The notes below the pieces were generated by a model. The model saw only the letters and a list, made by a program, of their open reading frames with translations, did no database searches and was not told the DNA's origin. From positions 2,837,501 through 2,901,500 of the forward strand of contig NZ_CP108109.1 of NCBI RefSeq assembly GCF_036199905.1: DNA of 64,000 nt, in the 5' to 3' direction. Each line of letters begins with the position of its first letter. Position 1 is the stretch's first letter. A program made the position numbers and the translations under genes. Positions 45,719 to 56,800 of the stretch are shown piece by piece. The DNA comes from Streptomyces sp. NBC_00223 (GTDB lineage: Bacteria; Actinomycetota; Actinomycetes; Streptomycetales; Streptomycetaceae).

Positions 45719-46087
45719 CTACTCCTGGAGTGCCTGGTCAAGGGTGTCATGAACGGTGAAGACCGCTTCGGCACCGGTGATCTCGAAGACCCGGGCGACG
45801 GTCGGCCGCATGGCGGCCAGGTGCACCGCGCCGCCGAGATCCTCGACCCTCAGCCGGACGCCGAGCAACACGTTCAGCCCAGTGGAGTCGCAGAATTCCA
45901 GATCCGAGCAGTCGATCACCAGCCGGACGGTGCCCGCGTCCACGGCCGCGCCCAGCGGTTCGGCGAGTACGTCCGCCGTGTGGTGGTCGAGCTCTCCCGC
46001 GGGGGCGAAGACCGCGGTGTGGCCGTACCGGCTGATCGCGACCCGCAGACGGCCCAGACCGGCCGTCCCCACCGCTTCCTGGTCCAT
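45719..46087 (-). CDS. STAS-domain anti-sigma factor antagonist
   Basis: 122 residues from the ATG at 46087. A SpoIIAA/RsbV/BldG-like STAS domain with the phosphorylated Ser in CSDLEFCDSTGLNVLL. Unphosphorylated antagonist would titrate the anti-sigma factor encoded 142 nt downstream and free the SigI-like sigma factor divergently encoded 217 nt away. Partner assignment is from gene order. Confidence 0.88.
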   Translation of the reverse strand: MDQEAVGTAGLGRLRVAISRYGHTAVFAPAGELDHHTADVLAEPLGAAVDAGTVRLVIDCSDLEFCDSTGLNVLLGVRLRVEDLGGAVHLAAMRPTVARVFEITGAEAVFTVHDTLDQALQE

Positions 46088-46303
46088 CCGCGCTCCTTCT
46101 GCATCCCTGGTGACACGACACGTCACGCACCGCCAATGATGCGGTACCGACCCTACGCGTTCGGCGGATCCCGCGGAAGTCGACGACTCGCCGCGGGGAA
46201 CCTGTGTGGACTTTACCCGCGCGCTTGCGCCAGTGGCCGAAAAGGGGGTAGGGGTGGAGATACGGCAGAGGCACAGCCAACAGCCGCGAGAGAGGGAGAG
46301 CAC

Positions 46304-47155
46304 ATGACACCCCGGCTCGGCCTGGAAGATGCGCAGGAACAGCTTGAGGGTCTTGAGGGACTCCCGAAGATTCCCCCCTACGAGGAAATCGGACCGGTCG
46401 ACGCGCGCGCCCTGTCCAAGACACTTTTCGCCCGCCTCCAGTCCCTGGAGGAGGGCACCCGCGAGTATTCGTACGTCCGCAACACCCTGGTCGAGCTGAA
46501 TCTGGCCCTGGTGAAGTTCGCCGCCTCCCGGTTCCGCTCCCGCAGCGAGCCGATGGAGGACATCATCCAGGTCGGCACGATCGGCCTGATCAAGGCGATC
46601 GACCGGTTCGAGCTGGCCCGCGGGGTCGAGTTCCCGACCTTCGCGATGCCGACGATCGTCGGTGAGATCAAGCGGTTCTTCCGCGACACCAGCTGGTCCG
46701 TACGGGTCCCGCGGCGGCTCCAGGAGCTGCGGCTCGACCTCGCCAAGGCCGGTGACGAGCTGGCCCAGCAACTGGACCGCTCGCCCACCGTCTGCGAGCT
46801 GGCCGACCGGCTCGACCTGCCCGAGCACGAGATCATCGAGGGCATGGCGGCCAGCAACGCGTACACCGCCAGCTCGCTGGACGCCCAGCCCGCCGAGGAC
46901 GACCCGGAGGGCGCGCTCGCCGACCGGATCGGCTACGAGGACCACGAGCTGGAGGGCGTCGAGTACGTCGAGTCGCTGAAGCCGCTGATCGCGGGGCTGC
47001 CGCCGCGCGACCGGACGATTCTGTCGCTGCGCTTCGTCGGCAACCTCACCCAGTCCGAGATCGGCGAGGAGCTGGGCATCTCCCAGATGCACGTCTCGCG
47101 GCTGCTCAGTCGCACCCTGTCACGGCTGCGCCGCGGGCTGATGGCCGAGGAATAG
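46304..47155 (+). CDS. sigI: RNA polymerase sigma factor, SigB/SigF family (SigI-like)
   Basis: 283 residues from the ATG at 46304, with a GGGAGAG ribosome site upstream. Region 2 ([42 protein letters not shown]), region 3 and the region 4 HTH ([21 protein letters not shown]) are complete; region 1.1 is absent, as usual in this group. The STAS and anti-sigma genes beside it, with hut genes beyond, match the sigI locus of S. coelicolor as I recall it; the symbol rests on that context. Its last 36 bp overlap the convergent hutI gene. Confidence 0.88.
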   Translation: MTPRLGLEDAQEQLEGLEGLPKIPPYEEIGPVDARALSKTLFARLQSLEEGTREYSYVRNTLVELNLALVKFAASRFRSRSEPMEDIIQVGTIGLIKAIDRFELARGVEFPTFAMPTIVGEIKRFFRDTSWSVRVPRRLQELRLDLAKAGDELAQQLDRSPTVCELADRLDLPEHEIIEGMAASNAYTASSLDAQPAEDDPEGALADRIGYEDHELEGVEYVESLKPLIAGLPPRDRTILSLRFVGNLTQSEIGEELGISQMHVSRLLSRTLSRLRRGLMAEE

Positions 47156-48445
47156 CCCGCCGCCCGCCCCCGGGTCACCCGATCGGCCCATGCGCGGCCC
47201 CGCACCGCGGGTCCCCCACCCGATCGGCACCCGTACCCCGCGCCGCCACACCCCCGCCGTCAGGGGCACCCCCGGGCGGTAGGCGAGGTGGACATGGCTG
47301 GGGGCGTCGAGAAGCAGCAGATCGGCGCGCGCGCCCACGGTGACCGTACCGATGTCGTTACGGCGCAGGGCGCGCGCGCCGCCGTGCGTGGCCGCGCGGA
47401 CCGCCTCGTCCGGGGTCATGCCCATCTCCCGGACGGCGACCGCGACGCAGAACGGCATCGAGGTGGTGAAGGACGACCCCGGGTTGCAGTCGGTGGACAG
47501 GGCCACGGTGACGCCCGCGTCGAGCAGCCGGCGGGCGTCGGGGTAGGCGGCGCGGGTGGAGAACTCGGCGCCGGGCAGCAGGGTGGCGACGGTCCCGGGG
47601 CCGTCCGCGCCGCCGCTGCTCGCGAGGGCGTCGACATCGGCGTCCGTGAGGTGGGTGCAGTGGTCGGCCGAGGCGGCGCCCAGCTCGACGGCGATCCGCA
47701 CCCCGGGGCCGGGACCGAGCTGGTTGGCGTGGACCCGGGGGGTCAGCCCCCGGGCGAGCCCGGCCGCGAGAATCGTCCTGGCCTGGTCGCCGTCGAAGGC
47801 CCCCTGCTCGCAGAAGACGTCGATCCAGCGGGCGTGCGGGGCGCAGGCGTCCAGCATCGCGCCGGTCACCAGGTCCACGTATCCGGCCGGGTCGCCCTCG
47901 TACTCCGGCGGCACCACATGGGCGCCGAGATAGGTGACCTCGTCGGTGTGCCGGGCCGCGATGCGCAGCGCGCGGGCCTCGTCGTGGGTGGTCAGGCCGT
48001 AGCCGGACTTGATCTCCAGGGTGGTGGTGCCCTGCCGCAGCGCCTCTGCCAGATGGCGGGCGACGGTGGCGGACAGCTCGTCGTCGGAGGCGGCCCGGGT
48101 CGCGGCCACGGTGGTGCGGATGCCGCCGGCGGTGTAGGGCCGGCCGGACATCCGGGCGGCGAACTCGTCGGTGCGGTCGCCCGCGAAGACCAGATGGGAG
48201 TGGGAGTCCACGAAGCCGGGCAGCAGGGCACGGCCGCCGGCGTCGAACCGGTGGTCGGCGGGCGGTGCCTGAGCGGCGGCGCCGACCCAGGCCACGCGGT
48301 CGCCCTCGATGACGACCGCCGCGTCGTGGACGACCCCGAGCAGGTCGTCGGGGCCGGTCCGGTCGGGGTCGTTGGTGACCAGGGCGCCGATGCCGGTGAT
48401 CACTGTGCTGGGGCCGCCCGCCGTGCCGGGGGTGCTGTCCGTCAT
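47120..48445 (-). CDS. hutI: imidazolonepropionase
   Basis: 441 residues from the ATG at 48445. Histidine degradation: it hydrolyses imidazolone-propionate to N-formimidoyl-glutamate. An amidohydrolase barrel with the metal-binding [23 protein letters not shown] and [11 protein letters not shown] motifs. The usual C-terminus ends near GVRVP, but this frame runs 33 residues further ([15 protein letters not shown]...) and overlaps the 3' end of the sigma gene by 36 bp, so the normal stop seems to have been lost. It lies 119 nt downstream of hutF. Confidence 0.93.
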   Translation of the reverse strand: MTDSTPGTAGGPSTVITGIGALVTNDPDRTGPDDLLGVVHDAAVVIEGDRVAWVGAAAQAPPADHRFDAGGRALLPGFVDSHSHLVFAGDRTDEFAARMSGRPYTAGGIRTTVAATRAASDDELSATVARHLAEALRQGTTTLEIKSGYGLTTHDEARALRIAARHTDEVTYLGAHVVPPEYEGDPAGYVDLVTGAMLDACAPHARWIDVFCEQGAFDGDQARTILAAGLARGLTPRVHANQLGPGPGVRIAVELGAASADHCTHLTDADVDALASSGGADGPGTVATLLPGAEFSTRAAYPDARRLLDAGVTVALSTDCNPGSSFTTSMPFCVAVAVREMGMTPDEAVRAATHGGARALRRNDIGTVTVGARADLLLLDAPSHVHLAYRPGVPLTAGVWRRGVRVPIGWGTRGAGPRMGRSGDPGAGGGLFLGHQPAAQP

Positions 48446-48564
48446 GGGGTTCTCCAAAGGTCGGATTTCCGGGGCGGCGCCCGCCGTGGTGGGCGGGGCC
48501 GCCCCGAGGTGGCCCGCGACTCCGCCCGCCGATCGGGAACGGGTGCGGACCGGGAGCCCGGGGG

Positions 48565-49956
48565 TCATCCGCCGCTCGTGGCGGCGGTGATCTCCCGGGC
48601 CAGCGCTGTGGGTACGTCCTCGACGAGCAGATGCCGCCCGTCCCGTACGATCTGCCGGCCCGCCACGACCGTGTGCCGGACGTCCGCCGAGGTCGCCGCG
48701 AAGATCGCGGTCTCGGCGCCGTGTTCGGGCCTGGGTCCGGCCGTGCGCACCGAGTCCAGCGCGACCGTGGTGAAGTCGGCGAGCGCGCCGACCGCCAGCC
48801 GGCCCGCGTCGGGCCAGCCCAGGCAGGCGTGGCCGTCCTCGGTGGCCGCGCGCAGCAGTTGCGCGGCCGTCCAGTGGCCGCGGGTCCGGGTGCGCAGCCG
48901 CTCGTCCAGCTCCATCGCGCGCGCCTCCTCGAACAGGTCGATGACCGCGTGGCTGTCGCTGCCCAGGCTCAACGGGCTTCCCGCACGGCTGAGTTGGGGC
49001 GCCGGGCCGATGCCGTCGGCGAGGTCCCGTTCGGTGGTGGGGCACATGCAGACCGTGGTGCGCGCGGCGCCCAGCAGCGCGATGTCCTCGCCGGTGAGGT
49101 GGGTGGCGTGCACGGCGGTGGTGTGCGGGCCCCAGAAACCGCTGTCCGCGAGCAACTGGGCGGGGGTGCGGCCGTGGACGGCGAGACACGCCTCGTTCTC
49201 CGCCGGCTGCTCGGACAGATGCACATGGGTGGGGACACCGCGGGTCCGCTCGGCGAAGGTCCGGTAGCCGTCTTCTTCGGCGAAGGCCCGTACCGAGTGC
49301 AGCGCCGCGCCGATCCTGACCCGGTCACCGCCCTTGAGCCGGCTCCAGCGGTCGTACCAGCGGTCGGCCGTGCCGTCGCCGAACCGTGCCTGCGGGCCCT
49401 CTGGCGGCCGGTAGCCGCCGCGGTCGAGACCGCCGCGCAGATACGCCGTGTCGAGCAGCGTGATCCGCAGGCCCGCCTCGGACGCGGCGGCGATCAGCGC
49501 CTCGCCCATGGCGTTGGGGTCGGCGTACGGCGTGCCGTCCGGCTGGTGGTGCAGATAGTGGAACTCGCCCACGCAGGTGATCCCGGCGAGCGCCATCTCG
49601 GCGTAGACGGCCCGGGCCAGGGCGAAGTAGCCGTCGGGGGTGAGGTGCCGGGCCACCGCGTACATGACCTCGCGCCAGGCCCAGAACGAACTGGGCGCTC
49701 CCTGGCCGCCGCCTGTGCCCTCCCCCGCCCGTCCGCTCCCGCCGCCGGCCTGGGCGGTGCCGCGCAGGGCCCGGTGGAAGGCGTGGCTGTGGGCGTTGGC
49801 CAGGCCCGGCAGGGTCAGTCCGCGCAGCACGACGGCCCCTTGCGGCGGGCCGCCGGTCCCGGTGTCGATCCCGGTGATCCGGCCGTCGGCCGCGGTCAGG
49901 ACGGCCTCCGACGCGACCCGGCCGCCCAGCCAGGCGTGCTCCAGCCAGTACGTCAC
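48565..49956 (-). CDS. hutF: formimidoylglutamate deiminase
   Basis: 463 residues from the GTG at 49956, which overlaps the upstream stop in a GTGA arrangement (a GTG two codons earlier is possible). An amidohydrolase that converts N-formimidoyl-L-glutamate to N-formyl-L-glutamate and ammonia. Zinc ligands in [27 protein letters not shown] and [10 protein letters not shown] are present; WREVMYAVA is typical of HutF. The Gly-rich insertion around residues 70-95 is unusual. Operon: hutU - M20 hydrolase - hutF. Confidence 0.9.
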   Translation of the reverse strand: MTYWLEHAWLGGRVASEAVLTAADGRITGIDTGTGGPPQGAVVLRGLTLPGLANAHSHAFHRALRGTAQAGGGSGRAGEGTGGGQGAPSSFWAWREVMYAVARHLTPDGYFALARAVYAEMALAGITCVGEFHYLHHQPDGTPYADPNAMGEALIAAASEAGLRITLLDTAYLRGGLDRGGYRPPEGPQARFGDGTADRWYDRWSRLKGGDRVRIGAALHSVRAFAEEDGYRTFAERTRGVPTHVHLSEQPAENEACLAVHGRTPAQLLADSGFWGPHTTAVHATHLTGEDIALLGAARTTVCMCPTTERDLADGIGPAPQLSRAGSPLSLGSDSHAVIDLFEEARAMELDERLRTRTRGHWTAAQLLRAATEDGHACLGWPDAGRLAVGALADFTTVALDSVRTAGPRPEHGAETAIFAATSADVRHTVVAGRQIVRDGRHLLVEDVPTALAREITAATSGG

Positions 49957-51290
49957 GCGCACGCGAGGTCCTCCAGCACGTCGGCGAGCGCCGTCACGCC
50001 CGCGGCGCAGTCGTCCTCGGCCGCGGACTCCGCGGGGGAGTGCGAGACGCCGGTGGGGTTGCGTACGAAGAGCATCGCGGTCGGCACGGCCGCGGACAGG
50101 ATTCCGGCGTCGTGGCCGGCCCCGGTCGGCAGGACGGGCAGCGGGGCGCCGTCACCGGCCAGGGCGGCGAGCCGGTCGCGCAGGTCGTGCGCGAACTCCA
50201 CCACGGGGGTGAACGACTCCGGGACGACCTCCACGCGCACGCCGTCGCGGTCGCCGCGCTCCTTGGCGGCCTGCTCGATCGCGGCGACGACCTCGGCGAG
50301 GGTCGCCTCGTCGGCCGCGCGCGAGTCGAGCCAGCCGCGGACCAGGTGGGCGATGGCGTTGACCCCGTTGGGCTCCACGGCGACCTTGCCGAAGGTGGCC
50401 AGCGCCCCGGCCAGCCGGGCCTTCTTGCGGGCGGCGAGCACGGTGTTGGCGTAGGTCAGCATCGGATCGTGCCGGTCCTCCAGGCGGGTGGTGCCCGCGT
50501 GGTTGGCCTCGCCGCGGAAGTCGAACCGCCAGCGGCCGTGCGGCCAGATCGAGGACGCGACGCCCACCGCCCGGTCCTGGAGGTCCAGGGCGCGGCCCTG
50601 TTCGACGTGGAGTTCCACGAAGGCGGAGATCCGGGCGAGCCGTTCGGGGTCGGGGCCGATGGCCTCCGGGTCGTGGCCGGCGGTCTCCATGGCCTCGGCC
50701 AGGGTGACCCCGTCGGCGCCGCGCAGCTCCCGTGCCCGCGCCGGGTCGAGCTGACCGGCGGTCAGCCGGGACCCGACGCAGGCCAGGCCGAACCGGGCCC
50801 CCTCCTCGTCGCCGAAGTTGACGACGGCCAGCGGGCGGCGCGGCCGGGCGCCGCGGGCGCGCAGTTCGTCCAGGGCGGCGAAGGCGGAGACGACGCCGAG
50901 CGGACCGTCGAAGGCGCCGCCGTCGGGGACGGAGTCCAGGTGGGAGCCGGTGACGACGGCGTCGCCCTGCCCGGGGTCACCGAGCCAGGCCCACTGGTTG
51001 CCGTTGCGGTCGGTCTCGTAGCTCAGGCCGCGGACCGATGCCTGGTCGCGGAACCAGGCCCGGCAGTCGCGGTCCTGCGCGGTCCAGGCGTAGCGGCGGT
51101 AGCCGCCGCTGCCGGGGTGGCGGCCGATCGCGGCCAGGTCCCGCCACATCTCGTGGAAGGAGGTGGCCGCGCCGGAGGAGGGGGCGGGATCGGCCTTCGC
51201 GGAGCCGGAACCGGAAGAGGGGTCAGGGGTACCGGAGAGAGAAGGTGAAGGGGTGGGATCCCCCTCGGACGCGGGTACGGGCTCGCTCAC
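49953..51290 (-). CDS. M20-family amidohydrolase (allantoate amidohydrolase-like), hut operon
   Basis: 445 residues from the GTG at 51290, again GTGA-coupled to the upstream hutU stop. A Ser/Pro-rich N-terminal 40 residues precede a dinuclear-zinc hydrolase of the allantoate/N-carbamoyl-amino-acid type: [33 protein letters not shown] and GAGHDAGIL. No ureide genes are near. It is locked between hutU and hutF, so it probably acts on a histidine-pathway intermediate such as N-formylglutamate in place of HutG; this is inference. Confidence 0.82.
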   Translation of the reverse strand: MSEPVPASEGDPTPSPSLSGTPDPSSGSGSAKADPAPSSGAATSFHEMWRDLAAIGRHPGSGGYRRYAWTAQDRDCRAWFRDQASVRGLSYETDRNGNQWAWLGDPGQGDAVVTGSHLDSVPDGGAFDGPLGVVSAFAALDELRARGARPRRPLAVVNFGDEEGARFGLACVGSRLTAGQLDPARARELRGADGVTLAEAMETAGHDPEAIGPDPERLARISAFVELHVEQGRALDLQDRAVGVASSIWPHGRWRFDFRGEANHAGTTRLEDRHDPMLTYANTVLAARKKARLAGALATFGKVAVEPNGVNAIAHLVRGWLDSRAADEATLAEVVAAIEQAAKERGDRDGVRVEVVPESFTPVVEFAHDLRDRLAALAGDGAPLPVLPTGAGHDAGILSAAVPTAMLFVRNPTGVSHSPAESAAEDDCAAGVTALADVLEDLACA

Positions 51291-52951
51291 AGGGCGGTGC
51301 CTTCGCGCATGGGAACCCGTACGCCGCGTTCGCCCGCGACCTCGTCGGCCCGCTCGTACCCGGCGTCGACGTGCCGGATCACGCCCATCCCGGGGTCGTT
51401 GGTCAGGACCCGGCGGATCTTCTCGCCCGCCAGCGCCGTACCGTCCGCGACCGTCACCTGGCCGGCGTGGATCGAACGGCCCATGCCCACCCCGCCGCCG
51501 TGGTGGATGGACACCCACGACGCGCCGGAGGCCACATTGACCATCGCGTTCAGCAGCGGCCAGTCCGCGATCGCGTCGGACCCGTCGAGCATCGCCTCGG
51601 TCTCCCGGTAGGGCGACGCGACGGAGCCGCAGTCCAGGTGGTCGCGGCCGATGACGATCGGCGCCTTGAGGGTGCCGTCGGCGACCATCTCGTTGAAGCG
51701 CTCGCCCGCCCGGTCCCGCTCGCCGTAGCCGAGCCAGCAGATACGGGCCGGCAGGCCCTGGAAGTGGACGCGTTCGCCGGCCAGCTTGATCCAGCGGGCC
51801 AGCGACTCGTTCTCCGGGAAGAGGTCGAGGATCGCCCGGTCGGTGGCCGCGATGTCCGCGGGGTCGCCGGAGAGCGCGGCCCAGCGGAAGGGGCCGCGGC
51901 CCTCGCAGAACAGCGGGCGGATGTACGCGGGGACGAACCCGGGGAAGTCGAAGGCCCGGGCGTAACCGGCGAGTCGGGCCTCGCCGCGGATCGAGTTGCC
52001 GTAGTCGAAGACCTCGGCGCCGGCGTCCTGGAAGCCGACCATCGCCTCGACGTGCCGGGCCATGGACTCACGGGCCCGCTCGGTGAACTCGGCGGGCTGC
52101 TCGGCCGCGTAGTCGGCCATGTCCGCGAAGTCGACACCGGTCGGCAGATACGCCAGCGGGTCGTGCGCGGAGGTCTGGTCGGTGACGATGTCGATCGGGG
52201 CCTGGCGGGCGAGCAGTTGGGGAACGGCCTCGGCCGCGTTGCCCAGCACGCCGATGGACAGCGGGCGGCGGGCGTCACGGGCCTCGGTGGCCAGCCGCAG
52301 CGCGTGGTCGAGGGAGTCGGCCCGCACATCGAGATAGCGGTGCTCGATCCTCCGGTCGATGGCACGCGGGTCGCAGTCGACGCAGATGACGACGCCGCCG
52401 TTCATGGTGACGGCCAGCGGCTGCGCGCCGCCCATCCCGCCGAGCCCGGCGGTGAGCGTGATGGTGCCCGCGAGGGTCCCGCCGAAGCGCTTCTCGGCGA
52501 CGGCGGCGAAGGTCTCGTAGGTGCCCTGGAGGATGCCCTGCGTGCCGATGTAGATCCATGAACCGGCGGTCATCTGCCCGTACATGGTCAGGCCGAGGGC
52601 TTCCAGACGGCGGAATTCCTCCCAGTTGGCCCAGTCGCCGACCAGGTTGGAGTTGGCGATCAGCACCCGGGGGGCCCACTCGTGTGTCTGCATGACGCCG
52701 ACCGGCCGGCCGGACTGGACGAGCATCGTCTCGTCCTGCTTGAGGCCGCGCAGGGTACGGATCATGGCGTCGAAGGACTTCCAGTCACGGGCCGCCTTGC
52801 CGGTGCCGCCGTAGACCACGAGCTTGTCGGGGTGTTCGGCCACCTCCGGGTCGAGGTTGTTCTGGAGCATGCGCAGCGCTGCTTCCTGCTGCCATCCCTG
52901 AGCGCTCAGTTCCGTGCCGCGTGGTGCGCGTACGGGCCTCGATCCGGTCAT
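51287..52951 (-). CDS. hutU: urocanate hydratase
   Basis: 554 residues. It adds water to urocanate to form imidazolone-propionate, using tightly bound NAD+ as an electrophile. Signatures: [49 protein letters not shown] for NAD binding and the catalytic region [18 protein letters not shown]. First gene of the coupled operon, preceded by a promoter with an inverted-repeat operator. Histidine ammonia-lyase (hutH) is not in the window. Confidence 0.96.
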   Translation of the reverse strand: MTGSRPVRAPRGTELSAQGWQQEAALRMLQNNLDPEVAEHPDKLVVYGGTGKAARDWKSFDAMIRTLRGLKQDETMLVQSGRPVGVMQTHEWAPRVLIANSNLVGDWANWEEFRRLEALGLTMYGQMTAGSWIYIGTQGILQGTYETFAAVAEKRFGGTLAGTITLTAGLGGMGGAQPLAVTMNGGVVICVDCDPRAIDRRIEHRYLDVRADSLDHALRLATEARDARRPLSIGVLGNAAEAVPQLLARQAPIDIVTDQTSAHDPLAYLPTGVDFADMADYAAEQPAEFTERARESMARHVEAMVGFQDAGAEVFDYGNSIRGEARLAGYARAFDFPGFVPAYIRPLFCEGRGPFRWAALSGDPADIAATDRAILDLFPENESLARWIKLAGERVHFQGLPARICWLGYGERDRAGERFNEMVADGTLKAPIVIGRDHLDCGSVASPYRETEAMLDGSDAIADWPLLNAMVNVASGASWVSIHHGGGVGMGRSIHAGQVTVADGTALAGEKIRRVLTNDPGMGVIRHVDAGYERADEVAGERGVRVPMREGTAL

Positions 52952-52981
52952 CGGTGGGGTTCTCCTCGCCGTGGTGTGATC

Positions 52982-53017
52982 TATTCACATCCTGACTACG
53001 TGAATATCTCTAGTCAA
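52982..53017 (-). promoter_or_regulatory. hutU promoter with overlapping inverted-repeat operator
   Basis: On the minus strand, TTGACT (53017-53012) and CAGGAT (52994-52989) are 17 bp apart, a good vegetative promoter. A perfect 7-bp inverted repeat, TATTCAC...GTGAATA (52982-52988 and 53000-53006, plus-strand positions, 11 bp between) brackets the -10 box. A repressor bound there would block RNA polymerase, fitting induction by histidine or urocanate. Confidence 0.6.
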
Positions 53018-53860
53018 GAGGACTCCCGGACAAGAGAGCCGCAGGCCGGCGACCGCGCTGGTGCCGCTGATCGGACTGCGCCGGAGAACCAGTGGACGGA
53101 CGAATGGGCCACCGGAGCGGGCGAATGACCCGTGGGGATGAACGCGCACTCATGGGAGTGGACGAACCTGTGGGAGTAAACGAACTACCCGTCAAACGTG
53201 TGGCGTATGGTGGTTCCGATACTGGTGTGTTCGGCACTGCGGAACCGGACACCGGGATCGGAGGCGTGCGCGAACTTCGGCCAGGGGTCGCACAAGGGGG
53301 ATATCAGGCCATCCCGACGACCGCGCCGGGCCGGAGTCGATGGTCTTGCCACCGGTCTCATCTCGGCTGCGCGCAACTCCAGTTGTCGTGTCCACACGCC
53401 CACGACCACAGCGTTCACCCCCGCGCGAAGCGGGGTCCGGACATTCCGCTTACGCTCGGGTAACCGACTGACGGGTAGTGGATCGCCGGTCCGGGTGGAG
53501 CGACCCCGGCCGACGGGGGTCTCGCCAGATGGAAGGTCTACGTATCGCAAAGACCTAACCACCTGCGCCTGAGCGGGTGTACGTTGACGCCCGTGATCCG
53601 CAAGCCCGGGGGATGTACACGCAACAACCCTGCTCAAAACGCAGGGCGGCGACCGACGAAGCGAGGAGCCCGACCCCCTCCGGTTGCCGGGTCGCGACAC
53701 GTCACGCCGACTTGGACGGCCAGGAAATTCGACTTCCTGGCGCCCGCCCAAGGCGGCCGGACTCCCGCTCCAACAAATGCCGTGGACTGACATGTCCACA
53801 GGCTAATTTGTCGTGCTTTTCGCGCGACTTGAAGATCCAGCTGACGGAAGGACACAAGCA
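53018..53860. other. long gene-free region upstream of the peptidase genes
   Basis: About 840 nt with no frame that shows streptomycete codon bias on either strand; overall base composition is lower in GC than the flanks. A ribosome site GGAAGG lies just before the GTG at 53861. It may hold a long leader, promoters or decayed sequence, but no element could be named. Confidence 0.5.
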
Positions 53861-56800
53861 GTGCGTAAAGCACCGCCGATTATGCCAGCATCACCACCTG
53901 AGCGCCGTCGTATCCTCAGAACTGCGACGGTCATCTCGTTGAGCGCGGCTCTGGCGACGGCATGGGGCGCATCGATGATGCCCTCCGCGGTCGCCGCTCC
54001 AGCCACAGTAGCCCCGGCCCCGGTGCTTGACGGTGCCGGTTCGGGCGGCTCGGTGATCGTCTGGTTGAAGAACCAGCACACGAACCTGAATCTCAGAACG
54101 CAGGGCAAGCAGCGCATTGCCGCGGCGCACTCGGATCAGGCATCGATCGTGTCGGACATCAAGAGCCACGGCGGCACGGACATCACACAGCTCGTCAGTG
54201 TGAACGCCGTCGCCGCGCACCTGTCTGCGGACGAGGTCAAGCGGCTCAGTCTCAACTCCGGGGTCGACAAGATCGTTCCCGACTCGCAAGTTGAGATATT
54301 GAAGCCTACCGCATCCGCCACTGTGGATGACCCCACTCCGCTGAATCCGGCGGTTTGCCCGACCGATCCGAGCAAGCCGCTGCTTGAGCCGGAAGCTCTT
54401 TCGGACATCCATTTCCAGAGCGACGACCCGAACACCCCGGGGATGGGCAGTTCGATCGCGACGGGTAAGGGTGTGCTGGTCGGGATCGACGGGATGAACA
54501 GCCTCGCGGGCAACCCGAACTTCACCCGCGCGGACGGTTCGCACGTCGTCGTCGGCGCGACCGACTACACCAAGGACAAGAGCAACGACGAGGCCTACGG
54601 CGACGCGTCGTCGGTGGCCGCGCAGGGCACGGTCGTCTACGACTTCTCCAAGGAGCTGCCGTACTCCGGCCTGCCCACCGGGTGCACCTTCGTCCTCAAG
54701 GGCGACGCCCCGGACGCGTCGCTGGTCGACGCGAGCAACGCCGACACCCCGGAGAGCGTTTCCGGGAACTCCCACTCCGACTCGAACGTCAAGACCGAGT
54801 CGCAGATCGTGGCCGGCATCGACGCCGCGGTCACGAAGTACCACGTCGACGTGCTCTCGGAGTCCTACGGCTACTCGCCCAAGCCCGGCAGCTACAAGAC
54901 CCACTGGGCGGCCAACGACGCGGCGGTCGCCGCGGGTGTGACCGTCGTCGTCTCCTCGGGTGACAGCGGTGTCTCCGGCACCGTCTCCTCCCCCGCGGAC
55001 GACCCGCAGGTCATCGCGGCGGGCGCGACCAACACACTGCGTCTGAACGCCCAGGCCTACGGCTACTCCGGCTGGGTCAACGACGACATCACGCCGCTGT
55101 CCTCCGGCGGCACCACCACGAACGGCAAGCTCGTCGACCTGGTCGCTCCGGGCTACGGCGGCGAGGCCGCCTGCAACCCGACCGGCAGCGGCTGCCCGAC
55201 CAACACGGCGACCGAGGCGTTCGGTGGCACCAGCCAGGCTGCTCCGCTCATCGCGGGCGCCGCGGCCGACGTCATCCAGGCGTACCGGGACTCGCACAAC
55301 GGCACCAGCCCGACGCCCGCCATGGTCAAGCAGATCCTGACCAGCACGGCGACCGACACCGGTGCTCCGGCCGACCAGCAGGGTGCCGGTCTGGTCAACA
55401 TCTACCACGCCACCAAGGCGGCGCAGCAGATGCCCGGCAGCACCCTGACCACCGGTCCCGGCGACTCGCCGTCCCTGGTGGCCAACCCGTCGCAGCTGGA
55501 CGTCTCGGGCAACGGCGGGTCGACCAACGACCAGACCGTGAACCTGTACAACACGAGCGACACGGCCACCTCGGTGACCGGTACCTACCGCTCGCTGGGC
55601 TCGCCCTCGCAGATCGGTGACGTCGTCACCGAGAACGTGAGCGCTCCGGACCCGAGCCTGCCGGTGGCCGCCGAAGGCGCCACCGCCGCTCCCCCGGTCA
55701 CCTTCGACGTCCCGGCCGGTCTCGACCGCCTCGACGCCGACATGATCTGGCCGGACCCGACCAACGGCGCCATCCTGTCGTTCACGCTCGTCGACCCCCA
55801 GGGCCGGCTGCGGCAGATCTCGTACGACTACGGCACCCCCGCGACCAAGGCCGGAAGCCTGGGCAAGGTGCCCAACCTCCAGCACACCGAGGTCGCGCAC
55901 CCCGAGGCCGGCAAGTGGACGGCCAAGATCCTGTGGGCGAACGGCCGTTCGCACCTCCAGGACCCGCCGAACGTGCCCGGCACCTACACCGGCAAGGTCT
56001 CCTTCAAGGCGTCGGGGCGGCACTACGTCACCTCGGCCGCCTCGTCCGCGGTGACGATCCCGGCGCACTCCAGCGCCGCGGTCCCGCTGCACATCGCCAT
56101 GCCGACGGCCCCCGGCGACCACCCGGAGTCGGTGCAGTTCACCGCCGACAACGGTGTGGTCACCTCGCTGCCCATCTCCCGCCGTACCCTGATCCCCGCG
56201 GCGGGCGGCGCGTTCCAGACCCTGATCAGCAGCACGGTCGGTCGTGACCAGGGTCAGACCAGCACGTTCAACTTCCCGGTCGCGGCGGGCCGCAAGGACC
56301 TCACCGTGACGTTCCAGACGGACGACGCGGCTGCCGACAACCCGTTCTCGTTCTACCTGGTGGACCCGAGCGGGAAGCTCTCCACCTCGGTCACCTCGGC
56401 GGCGACCACCGTCAACGGTGTCACCAAGGCCACGGGCACCCTGCACGTCGCCAACCCGGCGGCGGGCACCTGGGAGATCGACGTCAAGCTGAACCTCACG
56501 GTCAGCGGCAACGAGTTCACCCAGATCGTCTACGGCAACGTGGCTCCGGACGCCCCGGCGATCACGTCTCCCGCGGACGGTTCGATCAGCGGCGGCAAGA
56601 AGCCCACCGTCACCGGTACCGGCGCCGCCGGTGCCACCGTGAAGGTGACCGACGAGTCCGGCAAGGCCGTGTGCTCGGCCGTGGTCGCCGGTGACGGCAC
56701 CTGGTCCTGCGCCCCGGCCGACGACCTGACGCCCGGCAGCCACACGCTGACCGCGACCCAGACCGACGCCAGCGGTGCCGGCTCGATCGTCTCCAACGCC

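Noticed and set aside
46230..46260. SigF/SigB-type promoter before the sigma gene (GGGGTAGGGG)
   Set aside because: A GGGTA -10 is present, but no GTTT-like -35 at 14-17 nt could be found.
53185..53799. Possible 204-residue minus-strand gene before the peptidases
   Set aside because: Third-position GC is not raised relative to other frames and the protein looks random and Arg/Pro-rich.
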